Assembly (NCBI RefSeq): GCF_900106645.1
Contig: NZ_FNMV01000008.1
Span: 124,001 to 188,000 of the forward strand
DNA: 64,000 nucleotides
Origin: Flavobacterium degerlachei
GTDB taxonomy: Bacteria; Bacteroidota; Bacteroidia; Flavobacteriales; Flavobacteriaceae
Direction: 5' to 3'
A program made the translations under genes and the position numbers. The notes below the pieces were generated by a model. The model was not told the origin of the DNA and did no database searches. It saw nothing but the letters and a program-made list of their open reading frames with translations. Below, piece by piece: positions 43,476-52,900 of the stretch (its first letter is position 1; every line of letters begins with the position of its first letter).

Positions 43476-44015
43476 ATGGTTTACAAATTCAGGGTAATAT
43501 TAGATGCAGAAGAAGATATTTTTAGAGATATTGCAATACTTGATGAGGATACTTTAGAGGATTTACATAACGCAATCTTCAATTCATTTGGGTTTGACGG
43601 AATGGAAGTGGCTTCATTTTACACTTGTGATGAGACGTGGAATCAAGAGGATGAGATTTCTCTTTTTGACACCGGAGATGTTCCTGGCGAACAAAAAATC
43701 ATGAGCGATTATCAACTCTCAGATATTTTAGACGATAAGAACACCAAAATAATTTATGTTTATGACTTTATAAACATGTGGACATTCCTTGTTGAATTAG
43801 CAGCAGTAGAAGAACAAACTGCAGGCAACACTTATCCAGAAACTTTATTTTCTCACGGAGAAATGCCAGATGAGGCAATGGAAAAAAACTTTGAAGCTGA
43901 CAATGCTGATGATTATGCAAATGACTATGAAGACGGTTTAGATGAAGATGATCTAGATATGTTTGAAGGCGACGACAGTTTTGAAGACTTTGGATTTGAG
44001 GAGAATTGGAATTAG
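43476..44015 (+). CDS. IS1096 passenger TnpR/pRiA4b ORF-3-like protein
   Basis: 179 residues. The core (1-120) fits the pRiA4b ORF-3 domain: YKFRVILDAEEDIFRDIAILDEDTLEDLHNAIFNSFGF, then SLFDTGDVPGEQKIMSDYQLSDIL and IIYVYDFINMWTFLVEL. The last 45 residues are extremely acidic (Asp/Glu-rich). The family name comes from an insertion-sequence passenger, but in Flavobacteria it is a stable chromosomal gene and no transposase is nearby. Function unknown. Confidence 0.82.
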   Translation: MVYKFRVILDAEEDIFRDIAILDEDTLEDLHNAIFNSFGFDGMEVASFYTCDETWNQEDEISLFDTGDVPGEQKIMSDYQLSDILDDKNTKIIYVYDFINMWTFLVELAAVEEQTAGNTYPETLFSHGEMPDEAMEKNFEADNADDYANDYEDGLDEDDLDMFEGDDSFEDFGFEENWN

Positions 44016-44023
44016 AGTTAAGT

Positions 44024-44052
44024 TTTAATTGTTTAAGAGTTTAATTGTTTAA
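44024..44052 (+). repeat. Left flank direct repeats of the four-helix-bundle gene
   Basis: TTTAATTGTTTAA occurs at 44024-44036 and 44040-44052 (period 16). Its reverse complement shares the TTAAACAA core with the repeats on the other side of the gene. Confidence 0.65.
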
Positions 44053-44067
44053 AATAGTTTTTGGGAT

Positions 44068-44463
44068 ATGGCTACAATTAAAAGGTTTGAAGATCTAGAA
44101 ATTTGGCTTGAAGCTAGAAGACTATCAAACGAAATAATTTTAATCTCTAAAAACACTGATTTAAACAGAGATTTTAAACTTAAAGAACAAATTAAAGGTT
44201 CATCTGGTTCTGTGATGGACAATATTGCAGAAGGCTTTGAAAGAAATGGAAATGCTGAATTCCGACAATTTCTATCTATTGCAAAAGGCTCCGCAGGAGA
44301 ATCTCGATCTCAATTATATAGAGTTTTTGATAATGAATACATAACTCAGGAGCGATTAACAGTTTTAGTTTCTGAATATGAAAAATTAAGTATCAAAATT
44401 CACAATTTTATTACATACCTAAATAAAAAAGACTTTAAGGGGACAAAGTTTATCGATTCTTAA
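44068..44463 (+). CDS. Four-helix-bundle protein (23S rRNA intervening-sequence type)
   Basis: 131 residues. FEDLEIWLEARRLSNEI, EQIKGSSGSVMDNIAEGFERNG, FRQFLSIAKGSAGESRSQLYR and YEKLSIKIHNFITYL are the four helices of the family first seen in intervening sequences of 23S rRNA genes, related to the Avd accessory protein of diversity-generating retroelements. Here it is free-standing between unrelated genes, with short repeats in inverted orientation on each side. No reverse transcriptase or rRNA is nearby. Function unknown; it binds nucleic acid in related systems. Confidence 0.88.
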   Translation: MATIKRFEDLEIWLEARRLSNEIILISKNTDLNRDFKLKEQIKGSSGSVMDNIAEGFERNGNAEFRQFLSIAKGSAGESRSQLYRVFDNEYITQERLTVLVSEYEKLSIKIHNFITYLNKKDFKGTKFIDS

Positions 44464-44467
44464 ACTT

Positions 44468-44493
44468 TTAAACAACTTTAAACCTTTAAACAA
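44468..44493 (+). repeat. Right flank repeats of the four-helix-bundle gene
   Basis: TTAAACAA at 44468-44475 and 44486-44493 (period 18), the reverse complement of the core of the left flank repeats. Confidence 0.65.
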
Positions 44494-44508
44494 TATTAAA
44501 CCTAACTA

Positions 44509-45567
44509 ATGATCAACTTATTTAACACGCATATTGAGACACTCTCTATTCATAGAGTAGGGAATAAAAGTCGCAATGAAGCTATTTTCTTGTCAGAGCA
44601 GCCGTTTAGTCTTCAGGATGAAATTGTGCCACTTATTAAAGAATTTTTCTTAAAACCTTTCAGAGAAAAAGAGGAAAACTATTATCAGTTTGCGCATGAA
44701 GTAGATTTGGATTATAACGACATGTATAAATTTGCTACGGAAATTTTTGAAAACCCAGCTAGTTTACACGAAGGTTCAAAAAAAATCACGCAACATTTAT
44801 ATGAGCAGTCCAATCACCCTCACATCAAGAATGGTGAAGTTTACGTAAGTTATTTGACTAATGTGAATATTGACAATAATGTTGTCGACGCTATTGGAAT
44901 TTTTAAAAGCGAATTGCAAGCTGACTTTTTACAGTTTGAGGAAAGAGGAACACATCTAGAAATGATATTGCAACAAGGTATTAACCTTAGCAAATTAGAT
45001 AAAGGATGTATCATTTTCAATCATAAAAAAGAGGAAGGTTATAAAATCCTTACTGTTGATAGTAATAGATATGATGCACGTTACTGGTTAGAGCATTTTC
45101 TTTCAGTAGATGCATTTGAAGATGAAAATTTCATCACAAAAAAATACTTAAAATTCTGTCAGAATTTTGCCAAAGATGTTGTTTTTCCAGCAGAAGACAA
45201 GAAAGAGGAAGTGATGTTTATGAACCGCTCTGTGAATTATTTTGCTAAAAATGACCAGTTCGAAGAAACCAATTTCTTGAATGAGGTTTTAGACAATCCA
45301 GACTTAATTCCAGAATTCAAAAATTACAAAGTAGATAAAGGCGAGAAATATAGTATTGAGGATGTAACCTCTTTCCCTATTGCCAATGCTGCTGTGACTG
45401 ATGCTCGAAAATCAATCAAAAACATCATTAATCTAGATACACACATTCAGATTAAAATGGATTTTATCAATCCTGAAAGTGCCGAAAAGTATGTAGAAAA
45501 AGGATGGGATGAGGAAAAGCAAATGTATTATTATTTGGTTTATTTCAATAAAGAAGAGAAATCGTAA
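44509..45567 (+). CDS. Nucleoid-associated protein (NdpA/YejK-like)
   Basis: 352 residues. The NA37/NdpA fold is seen from the start: IETLSIHRVGNKSRNEAIFLSE, an acidic YQFAHEVDLDYNDMYKFATEIF region and HPHIKNGEVYVSYLTNVNIDNNVVDAIGIFKSE near 110. The family binds the nucleoid in E. coli and is widespread. No signal peptide. It lies 46 bp after the four-helix-bundle gene; a terminator follows. Confidence 0.87.
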   Translation: MINLFNTHIETLSIHRVGNKSRNEAIFLSEQPFSLQDEIVPLIKEFFLKPFREKEENYYQFAHEVDLDYNDMYKFATEIFENPASLHEGSKKITQHLYEQSNHPHIKNGEVYVSYLTNVNIDNNVVDAIGIFKSELQADFLQFEERGTHLEMILQQGINLSKLDKGCIIFNHKKEEGYKILTVDSNRYDARYWLEHFLSVDAFEDENFITKKYLKFCQNFAKDVVFPAEDKKEEVMFMNRSVNYFAKNDQFEETNFLNEVLDNPDLIPEFKNYKVDKGEKYSIEDVTSFPIANAAVTDARKSIKNIINLDTHIQIKMDFINPESAEKYVEKGWDEEKQMYYYLVYFNKEEKS

Positions 45568-45595
45568 CCAAAGTTACTGCAATCATTATATTCAG

Positions 45596-45630
45596 TCCCC
45601 ATCACAATTTGTGATTGGGGATTTTTTATT
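45596..45630 (+). terminator. Intrinsic terminator after the nucleoid-associated gene
   Basis: Stem TCCCC-ATCACA against TGTGAT-T-GGGGA (45596-45606, 45610-45621) with one bulged base and a run of T. Confidence 0.9.
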
Positions 45631-45728
45631 TTAGTAATAGTTCGACCTTACATTAAAACCTAAAAAATGTAGTGCCAAGCAACGATTTATTTGTAAGTTT
45701 TTTATTATTTAAAAAGTTAAAAAGTGCT

Positions 45729-45765
45729 TTTAATCGATTATTTTGTTAATTTAATCGATTATTTT
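45729..45765 (+). promoter_or_regulatory. Paired 16-bp direct repeats upstream of the 79-aa gene
   Basis: TTTAATCGATTATTTT at 45729-45744 and again at 45750-45765 (21-bp period, two helical turns). Each holds the palindromic core AATCGATT. A weak -7-like TACTTTC follows at 45767-45773. This looks like a paired operator site. Confidence 0.5.
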
Positions 45766-45795
45766 ATACTTTCATCGACCCAAATCTACCATACT

Positions 45796-46035
45796 ATGAA
45801 CACTATCGAAATCAAAGAAAATTTTATTTCCAAAAAATTTATTTGCCTGCTTTTTGGACATAAAATCATCACAACGAGAACTATCACAAGTCACATTAAA
45901 GAATATAAATGTACTCATTGCGATTTAGAATTAACAGATGACGTAAAAGGGCACACCACTTTTCTTACTGCGGAACGCAAAGAAATTAATCAAGCCTTGA
46001 AAGATTTTCTTCAAAAAAAGACGCACGCGGCCTAA
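45796..46035 (+). CDS. Small cysteine-motif protein, unknown
   Basis: 79 residues from the ATG at 45796; the frame opens at 45724 but that part holds the repeats and looks noncoding. KKFICLLFGHKIITTR recalls the CxLFGHK pattern of small phage-type DUF1660 proteins, and KEYKCTHCDLELTDD has a CxxC knuckle which with the earlier Cys and His could bind zinc (inference). The C-terminus is lysine-rich. No neighbours suggest a job. The 308 bp that follow hold a stem (CCAGTT/AACTGG, 46095-46121), a terminator and a promoter, but no gene. Confidence 0.6.
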   Translation: MNTIEIKENFISKKFICLLFGHKIITTRTITSHIKEYKCTHCDLELTDDVKGHTTFLTAERKEINQALKDFLQKKTHAA

Positions 46036-46232
46036 TCGCTTCATTAAGATAATCTATCATAAATTAAATCTATAAAAAAAAGTTTTACGAACTTCCAGTT
46101 GTCCGATAAGAACAGAACTGGCCATCCTCTCACTATTTTTTTTTAAACCAGACCTGAAAGAAGAAATAAACGAACTTAAATTATGAGTTGCTCACATAGT
46201 TTTTTTTAAAAAAAAATTTGCCCCAAATTTTT

Positions 46233-46268
46233 AATCTCTAATTACGAATAGTAGTTAGAGATTTTTTA
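46233..46268 (+). terminator. Terminator upstream of the GAF gene
   Basis: Nine-bp stem AATCTCTAA/TTAGAGATT (46233-46241, 46255-46263) followed by six T; it ends the transcript from the 79-aa gene side. Confidence 0.78.
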
Positions 46269-46315
46269 TTTTAATATTATATCTAAATCATCGGTATATA
46301 AATTGAGTTTATCAT

Positions 46316-46323
46316 TAAATTTG
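46316..46323 (+). promoter_or_regulatory. -7 promoter element of the GAF gene
   Basis: TAAATTTG, match to TAnnTTTG, 20 bp before the ATG at 46344. Confidence 0.5.
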
Positions 46324-46343
46324 CAACTCAATAAACTTCCATT

Positions 46344-48707
46344 ATGAACACCAATCTATTCAAAGAAAGCCCATTTAAAACCCAAATCTCTTTTCATAAA
46401 TTGATTGAGTCTTTAGAAGAAATTGCTTTATCTGATATTGATTATAGATCCAATTATGCGAAAGCATTATTAAAAGAAATTGAACATTTTCCAGAGTTTA
46501 GAACTGGAATAGAAGATTTATCGATTATTGAAAACAATAAGACACTAATTAAGTATTTATTAGCGGACTTGTTTCCAACGGCATTGACAAAAAATGAAAT
46601 AAAGGCAGTTACAATTCCATTTCAGAATTTGACTTTCAATTATTCGGAACGGTTTACAAGAATACTAAAAGACGCTGGCGGGGATTTCGATATGACAATT
46701 AGGGATTTTGACGAGGACCAATTTTACATTGTAAGTTGTATCCTGATTTTGAATACCTATTACAAACAGCGTTTTGAAATTAACAAGCCCTTATTTTATG
46801 ATATTCCAGATGCAAACGGGATATTAAAGCATTACCGTATTCTTTATAATGCCGATTTTCTAGAAATAACTCCTACTGAAAAAGCAGTATCGCTGACTAC
46901 TGAAGACTTTGATCTTTTAATTGACAACTATGATGATATCAATTTGTGGAAACAAAAATTCCCTAAGGAGAGTTGGTACCTACAAGGGTTTGGTATTGTA
47001 AGTTTATTTGACGCTACTACAGAAAGTGCTATCTCTAATTTAAAAAGCAACTTATTAAAGGCAGATAATGACCCAAATAGTAAACAAAGTACTGAAATTA
47101 TTTTTAGATCCATCTTTAAAATTTCTGATTTAAAAGTAGGACTCATCATCTATAATGAAGAGGAAAACAAATTCATTAAACCTCCTTTTAATAAAAACGA
47201 AATAACAAGTTACATCCTTTTTGATCAAGAGGAAACTGTCAATTGCGAAAAAGCATTTTTTGGATGTTCTCTAAGCACACTTATCGAAGAAAAGAAACCA
47301 TTCATCATTTCAAATGTAGAAAAATTCTCTACCATAGCAGGAAATGAGGAACTGGGCAAACATTTGCTAAAGCAAGATATCAAAAGTTGCATTCTTGCAC
47401 CTGTACTGAAGAACAATAAGCTACTTGGAGTTATAGAACTCGTTTCCTCACAAACAAGAGTACTTAACAGTGTTAATGCTAACAATCTAGACCTTCTATT
47501 ACCTTATGTAATTGACACCTTAGAGCGCTATAATATAGATTTACAAAACCAAATAGAAGCAGTAATTCAAAGAGAATATACCGCAATACATTCAAGTGTG
47601 TATTGGAAATTTAAGAATGAAGCCGAAAAATACTATAGAACTAACGACCCGAGTAAAGACTATATTTTTAAAGAAATAGTGTTCAAAGAAGTGTATCCTT
47701 TATATGGTCAAATCGATATTAAAGGTTCTTCACAGCATAGAAATAACACGGTTAAAGAGGATCTTAAAAATCAATTAAAAACCCTACTAAACATTTTTGA
47801 AAGTTTAAAATCCAATAACGCACTCTCTTTATTAGAACAACGAAAATTTGAAATGCAAAGTTATTTCAATGAGCTACAGTTAGAATTAAAAGCTGATACG
47901 GAACAGCAAATTCAAAACTACATTCAAAAAGAAATACATCCTATTCTAAAAAACTCAAAAGTAGATAGTGATTGTCAACTTTTGATTGATAATTATTTTG
48001 AAGAATTGGACCCAAAAACAGCCCTTTTTTACCACTCGAGAAAGAAGTTTGACGATGCGATGTCTATTATCAATAAAAAGATGGCTTTCATTTTAGATAA
48101 GGAACAAGTGGAAGCACAAAAGATTTTTCCGCATTATTTTGAACGTTTCAAAACGGACGGTGTGGAACATAATTTATATATTGGAGCATCTATCACTCCT
48201 ACTCAAGATTTTGACACCATGTATCTTAACAATTTAAGATTGTGGCAATTGCAAACGCTATGCAAAATGGAATTAGAACACCATAGGCTAAAATCAATTT
48301 TACCTTACGAGCTCGATGTAACCTCATTAATCTTAGTATTTAGCTCTCCCCTTTCAATCCGATTTAGAATGGACGAAAAACGATTTGATGTAGATGGTAC
48401 ATACAATGCTCGTTATGAGGTGGTAAAAAAACGAATCGACAAAGCAAATATAAAAGGTACACAAGAAAGAATAACTCAAAAAGAGAAAATCACTATTGTC
48501 TATTCTCATAGCTATGAGGAAGCCGAATATTTGAAGTACATTAAATTTTTACAATTCAAAAAAATACTAGAACCTGCTATAGAACAATTTGACATAGAAG
48601 AATTACAAGGTGTTTCAGGCCTAAAAGCTTTGCGAATAAAGGTTGTCAACACAGAGTCTTCTGATGATAAATATACCTATCAGGAATTACTACGTGAATT
48701 AAATTAA
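46344..48707 (+). CDS. GAF domain protein, 787 aa, unknown role
   Basis: 787 residues, no signal peptide or membrane helix. A GAF domain is visible around residues 250-395 (FRSIFKISDLKVGLIIYNEE, then KSCILAPVLKNNKLLGVIELVSS). No kinase, cyclase, GGDEF, HD or DNA-binding output domain was seen. The long second half (about 430-787) is helical and charged, and includes IGASITPTQDFDTMYLNNLRLWQL. It is a conserved Flavobacteriia protein. It converges on the HD-Pycsar-like gene with stops sharing TTAA. GAF domains bind small ligands, so a sensor role is plausible. Confidence 0.75.
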   Translation: MNTNLFKESPFKTQISFHKLIESLEEIALSDIDYRSNYAKALLKEIEHFPEFRTGIEDLSIIENNKTLIKYLLADLFPTALTKNEIKAVTIPFQNLTFNYSERFTRILKDAGGDFDMTIRDFDEDQFYIVSCILILNTYYKQRFEINKPLFYDIPDANGILKHYRILYNADFLEITPTEKAVSLTTEDFDLLIDNYDDINLWKQKFPKESWYLQGFGIVSLFDATTESAISNLKSNLLKADNDPNSKQSTEIIFRSIFKISDLKVGLIIYNEEENKFIKPPFNKNEITSYILFDQEETVNCEKAFFGCSLSTLIEEKKPFIISNVEKFSTIAGNEELGKHLLKQDIKSCILAPVLKNNKLLGVIELVSSQTRVLNSVNANNLDLLLPYVIDTLERYNIDLQNQIEAVIQREYTAIHSSVYWKFKNEAEKYYRTNDPSKDYIFKEIVFKEVYPLYGQIDIKGSSQHRNNTVKEDLKNQLKTLLNIFESLKSNNALSLLEQRKFEMQSYFNELQLELKADTEQQIQNYIQKEIHPILKNSKVDSDCQLLIDNYFEELDPKTALFYHSRKKFDDAMSIINKKMAFILDKEQVEAQKIFPHYFERFKTDGVEHNLYIGASITPTQDFDTMYLNNLRLWQLQTLCKMELEHHRLKSILPYELDVTSLILVFSSPLSIRFRMDEKRFDVDGTYNARYEVVKKRIDKANIKGTQERITQKEKITIVYSHSYEEAEYLKYIKFLQFKKILEPAIEQFDIEELQGVSGLKALRIKVVNTESSDDKYTYQELLRELN

Positions 48708-49894
48708 CCTTTAACTGAATAGAAAGCAAATACAAATGCAGCCACAGAAACAATGATTCCAATCATAAATATATTATAAGTAATTCTTAATAATCTGTAT
48801 TTTTTCTCGAGTACTATACCCAGAAAATACAAATCTTTAATCATCGAATTATATAAGTATTCATTGTCTTTCATCATTTCATTTACAGCCCATTCATATT
48901 CTTCTAAAGGCATTTTATAGAAATTACCAAAGAACAATAAATTTACCTTTCTATCCTCAATGTCTTGTCGTGTAAAAACACCGCTAGTAACCTTGGGACG
49001 TGTTGAAAGTATCGCAAAGATTATTGAAGTTACACTAAACATCAGCATCACAAACGTAGGCATCACCAAATGTGCATTGCCAACACTATCTAATTTTGGA
49101 ATAATTGATGACAATGCTATCGAAATTATAATTGCATTTACAGAAAGTAGAATATTAGCTTTACTGTCAGCAATACCACTTAATCGAGTATGATTACTTA
49201 AGGTGATTCTAAACAAGGTGTCAATCCCGCGATCTGGTTTTTTACTCTTCGATTTCTTCTTTTTATCTTTTATTATTTTTGGTATTTCCTCCAATCGTTC
49301 TTCCATGGTTTTAATTTTATTGTGGACCAAATTTATATTTATTTCTTTTAATGGTGTCCAATTAGCAATTGCATAATCAGTATAATATTTATGGCAAACT
49401 GAAAGTATTCTGTAATTCTCATTAGCCCATTCAAAGTCACTAAATATCTTTTTTTGAGTATTTACCCATTCCGTTCTTAAAAGTTCACATACCTTTAAAT
49501 AATCGGAATTGGCAAAATGCGAATAGTCAGCGTCTCTTATGATTTTTTCCAGAATCGTTTTGGGGACATAATCAAACGTAGTCGCTTTTATTATACTAGA
49601 TACTGTATCAATATATTCGTTAGATTTCTCCTTTTCTTTAAGAAAATCAATGACTATGGAGACACTAGAAAGTTCATGATTCTCACAACCGTATATATAT
49701 CCAGTATCATGAAACCACGCTGCCACTAGTACTAATTCCTTATCAATCTGATTTAAAGCTTCCTTCTCACATAGAACCTCAACAGCATTAACCACATTCT
49801 TTGTGTGCTTAATATTATGATAGGTAAATGAATTAGAAAGTTTATCTTTGAGTAATTTACAGACAAAATCTTCGGCTTGTTCTATAAGATCCAT
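48704..49894 (-). CDS. HD phosphohydrolase fused to a Pycsar-effector-like membrane domain
   Basis: 396 residues. Residues 1-195 are an HD domain: YHNIKHTKNV (His26, His30), WFHDTGYIYG with the metal-binding His62-Asp63, and RDADYSHFA with the last Asp. After a lysine-rich linker (about 205-220) comes the DUF5706/PycTM-like module (TLFRITLSNHTRLSGIADSKANILLSVNAI), with three to four membrane helices and YEWAVNEMMKDNEYLYNSMIKDLYFLG between them. In Pycsar defence the stand-alone PycTM effector opens or depolarises the membrane in response to cCMP or cUMP. No cyclase gene is next to this one. It starts 23 bp from the divergent phosphatase gene. Confidence 0.85.
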   Translation of the reverse strand: MDLIEQAEDFVCKLLKDKLSNSFTYHNIKHTKNVVNAVEVLCEKEALNQIDKELVLVAAWFHDTGYIYGCENHELSSVSIVIDFLKEKEKSNEYIDTVSSIIKATTFDYVPKTILEKIIRDADYSHFANSDYLKVCELLRTEWVNTQKKIFSDFEWANENYRILSVCHKYYTDYAIANWTPLKEININLVHNKIKTMEERLEEIPKIIKDKKKKSKSKKPDRGIDTLFRITLSNHTRLSGIADSKANILLSVNAIIISIALSSIIPKLDSVGNAHLVMPTFVMLMFSVTSIIFAILSTRPKVTSGVFTRQDIEDRKVNLLFFGNFYKMPLEEYEWAVNEMMKDNEYLYNSMIKDLYFLGIVLEKKYRLLRITYNIFMIGIIVSVAAFVFAFYSVKG

Positions 49895-49917
49895 AAAAAT
49901 TTTTATACTATTAAATT

Positions 49918-52900
49918 ATGAAATTATTTTCGGATAATCATTTTATTAAAATTAAAATACCTGGTTACCTCCTATTATGTGTATTTCTACTACAATCTTG
50001 CGCTACTCATCATGCACAATATGGGGACAAAGCTATAGCTGGAATTCCTACAAACGATATTGACACTTCAAAAATTGCCCATACTTTTTATTTAATTGGT
50101 GATGCTGGTAATAGCGACGAAGATAAAGCAAAAAAAACGCTAAATCAACTTCATGAACAATTACTGAAATCAGATAAAAATGCAACACTTCTTTTTTTAG
50201 GTGATAATATTTATCCAAAAGGGATGCCTAGTAAAGAGAATCAGGCTGGTTATAGTTTGGCAAAAACGAAACTACTAAACCAATTAGCACTTTCGAAAGG
50301 GTTTAAGGGAAAAACAATTTTTATTCCAGGAAATCATGATTGGTATAATGGCATAAAAGGTTTGAAGCGACAAGAAGAGTTCGTTACTGATTATTTAGAT
50401 GATAAAAAATCATTTTCACCCAGAAAAGCTTGTCCTATTGATGATGTTAAAATAAATGAATTCACAACACTTATTACTATTGACAGTCAATGGTTTTTAG
50501 AAGATTGGGACAAGACTCCCACAATGAATGATGATTGTGACATCAAATCTCGAGAAGCCTTTTTAGAAGAGTTTGAAAGTCTTTTAAGTAAGAATAAAGA
50601 TAAAACTGTAATAGTGGCATTGCATCATCCCTTGATGACTAACGGAAGCCATGGTGGTCAATTCTCATTAAAAAAACAACTTTTTCCGTTAGAACAAAAA
50701 ATTCCGCTTCCAGTGATTGGTTCTTTAATTAATTTCATTCGAAAAACATCAGGAGTTAGTCCACAAGACCTTCAAAACAAACAATATAATGCTTTCGCCA
50801 AAAGAATGAAAGCGCTTTTACAGGGACAAGACAATGTGGTAGTCGTTTCAGGACACGACCACAACTTACAATACATTGAGCACGATAATATCAAACAAAT
50901 AATCAGTGGAGCTGGCTCTAAGTCTGAAGCTGCCAAAGCTGTTTACCCAAATGATTTTTCTTATGGCAAAAATGGTTTTGCTACTTTGAAAGTGTACCGT
51001 AATGGAAAAACTACTGTTTCTTTTTTTGGTCAAAAGAACAATCAAAATAAACTCCTTTTTGAGAAAACAATTTTATTGGCAAAAAAAGAAGTAGCCATAG
51101 AATATCCCAATAAATTTCCTTTAACGACAAAATCCGCTGTTTATACCGCGGACATGATTCATAAAAGTAAGGTACACAACTTCTTGTTAGGAACACATTA
51201 TAGACAATACTTTGGAGACCTAATTGAAGCTAAAACTGCGACTCTTGATACCTTATATGGAGGGTTAAAACCCGAAAGTGCGGGAGGAGGTCATCAGTCA
51301 AAATCATTGCGCCTTGTTGACAAAGACGGTAAGGAATATGTGATGCGTGCACTCAAAAAAAGTGTTTCACGATTTTTACAAAGTGTTGCGTTTAAAGACC
51401 AATATATTGAAAACGAGTTCAAAAACACTTTTGCAGAAGACTTTTTTTATGATTTCTACACGACATCTCATCCTTATACGCCATTAGCTGTAGGTGCTTT
51501 GGCAGACGAAATCGGAGTTTCTCATACCAACCCCCAATTGTACTACATCCCTAAGCAAAATGGCTTAGAAAAATTCAATGCTAATTTTGGAGATGAATTA
51601 TATCTTGTAGAAGAAAGACCTTCAGAAAGTCAAATAAAATTAAAAAGTTTTGGAACACCAACGGACATAATAGGTACCGACGATGTTTTAGAAAAATTAA
51701 TAAAAGATGAAAAATATAGTATTGATGAAAATGAGTATATAAAAGCTCGTTTATTTGACATGCTTATTGGCGATTGGGACAGGCATTACGACCAATGGCG
51801 CTGGGGTGAATACAAAGAAAATGGCAAAGTAATTTACAAACCAATTCCTAGAGATCGCGACCAGGCATTTTCAAAATACGATGGTGCCTTAATTTCTCTT
51901 TTAATGAATATTCCTGCATTGCGACACATGCAAAGTTTCAAAAAGGATATAAAAAATGTCAAATGGTTTAATCGAGAAGCCTATCCTTTAGACTTAGCAT
52001 TTTTAAAAACAGCCACAAAAAAAGACTGGATTAATCAAGCAAGATACATTCAAGAAAATCTTTCGGATGAAGCTATTGATAATGCTTTTACTAATTTACC
52101 AAAAGAAGTTCAAGACCAAACTATTTCAGAAATTAGAGCAAATTTAAAATCCAGAAGGGCTAAGCTGGCTGATTATGCTTCTAATTACTATAGCGTTTTG
52201 CAAAAAACGGTTTTAATTGTTGGTACCAACAAAAAAGATAAGTTTATTATCAATCGTACCTCAAAAAACAACCTTGAAGTTGCCGTTTATCGACTAAAAA
52301 AAGACGGAGACGAATTTGTATCGAAGATTACTTATAATGATTCAGATACTAAAAACATATGGATTTACGGCTTGGATGATGACGATGAATTTGAAGTAAG
52401 TGGAGATCACAAATCAAAAATAAAGATCAAACTAATTGGTGGTCAAAACAATGATATTTACACCGTTGTAAACGGAAAAAAAATTAAGATATTAGATTTT
52501 GAGTCAAAGAAAAATACGTTTAATATAGATTCTAAAACGCAGAGAAAATTGAGCGATAATTATCAAACGAATCTTTATGATTACAGAAAACCAAAATACA
52601 ATGCCTTTTCAGGCTTTCCTACAATAGGCTTTAATCCTGATGATGGGATAAAACTTGGTATAAATGCTAATTATACTATTAATCATTTCAAACAAGATCC
52701 GTATACTAGAAAACATATTTTTAATGCAAATTACTATTTTGCTACAAATGGTTTTGAGTTGCTTTATAATCTATCAGTTCCTAAACTTATTGGAGCTTGG
52801 GATTTTAATTTAGAGACACAATTTACTAGTCCTAATTTTGCTATAAATTATTTTGGATACGGAAATGAAACCTTGAGTGACGATGATAGAGATGGAATGG

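Noticed and set aside
43476..44015. Insertion sequence, from the IS1096 passenger-like protein
   Set aside because: No transposase, no terminal inverted repeats and no target duplication around it; the name is historical.
45796..46035. Prophage remnant suggested by the CxLFGHK small protein
   Set aside because: No other phage-like gene, integrase or attachment repeat in the neighbourhood.
48704..49894. Complete Pycsar defence system
   Set aside because: No cyclase gene within the window; neighbours are not defence genes. Only the effector-like domain can be supported.
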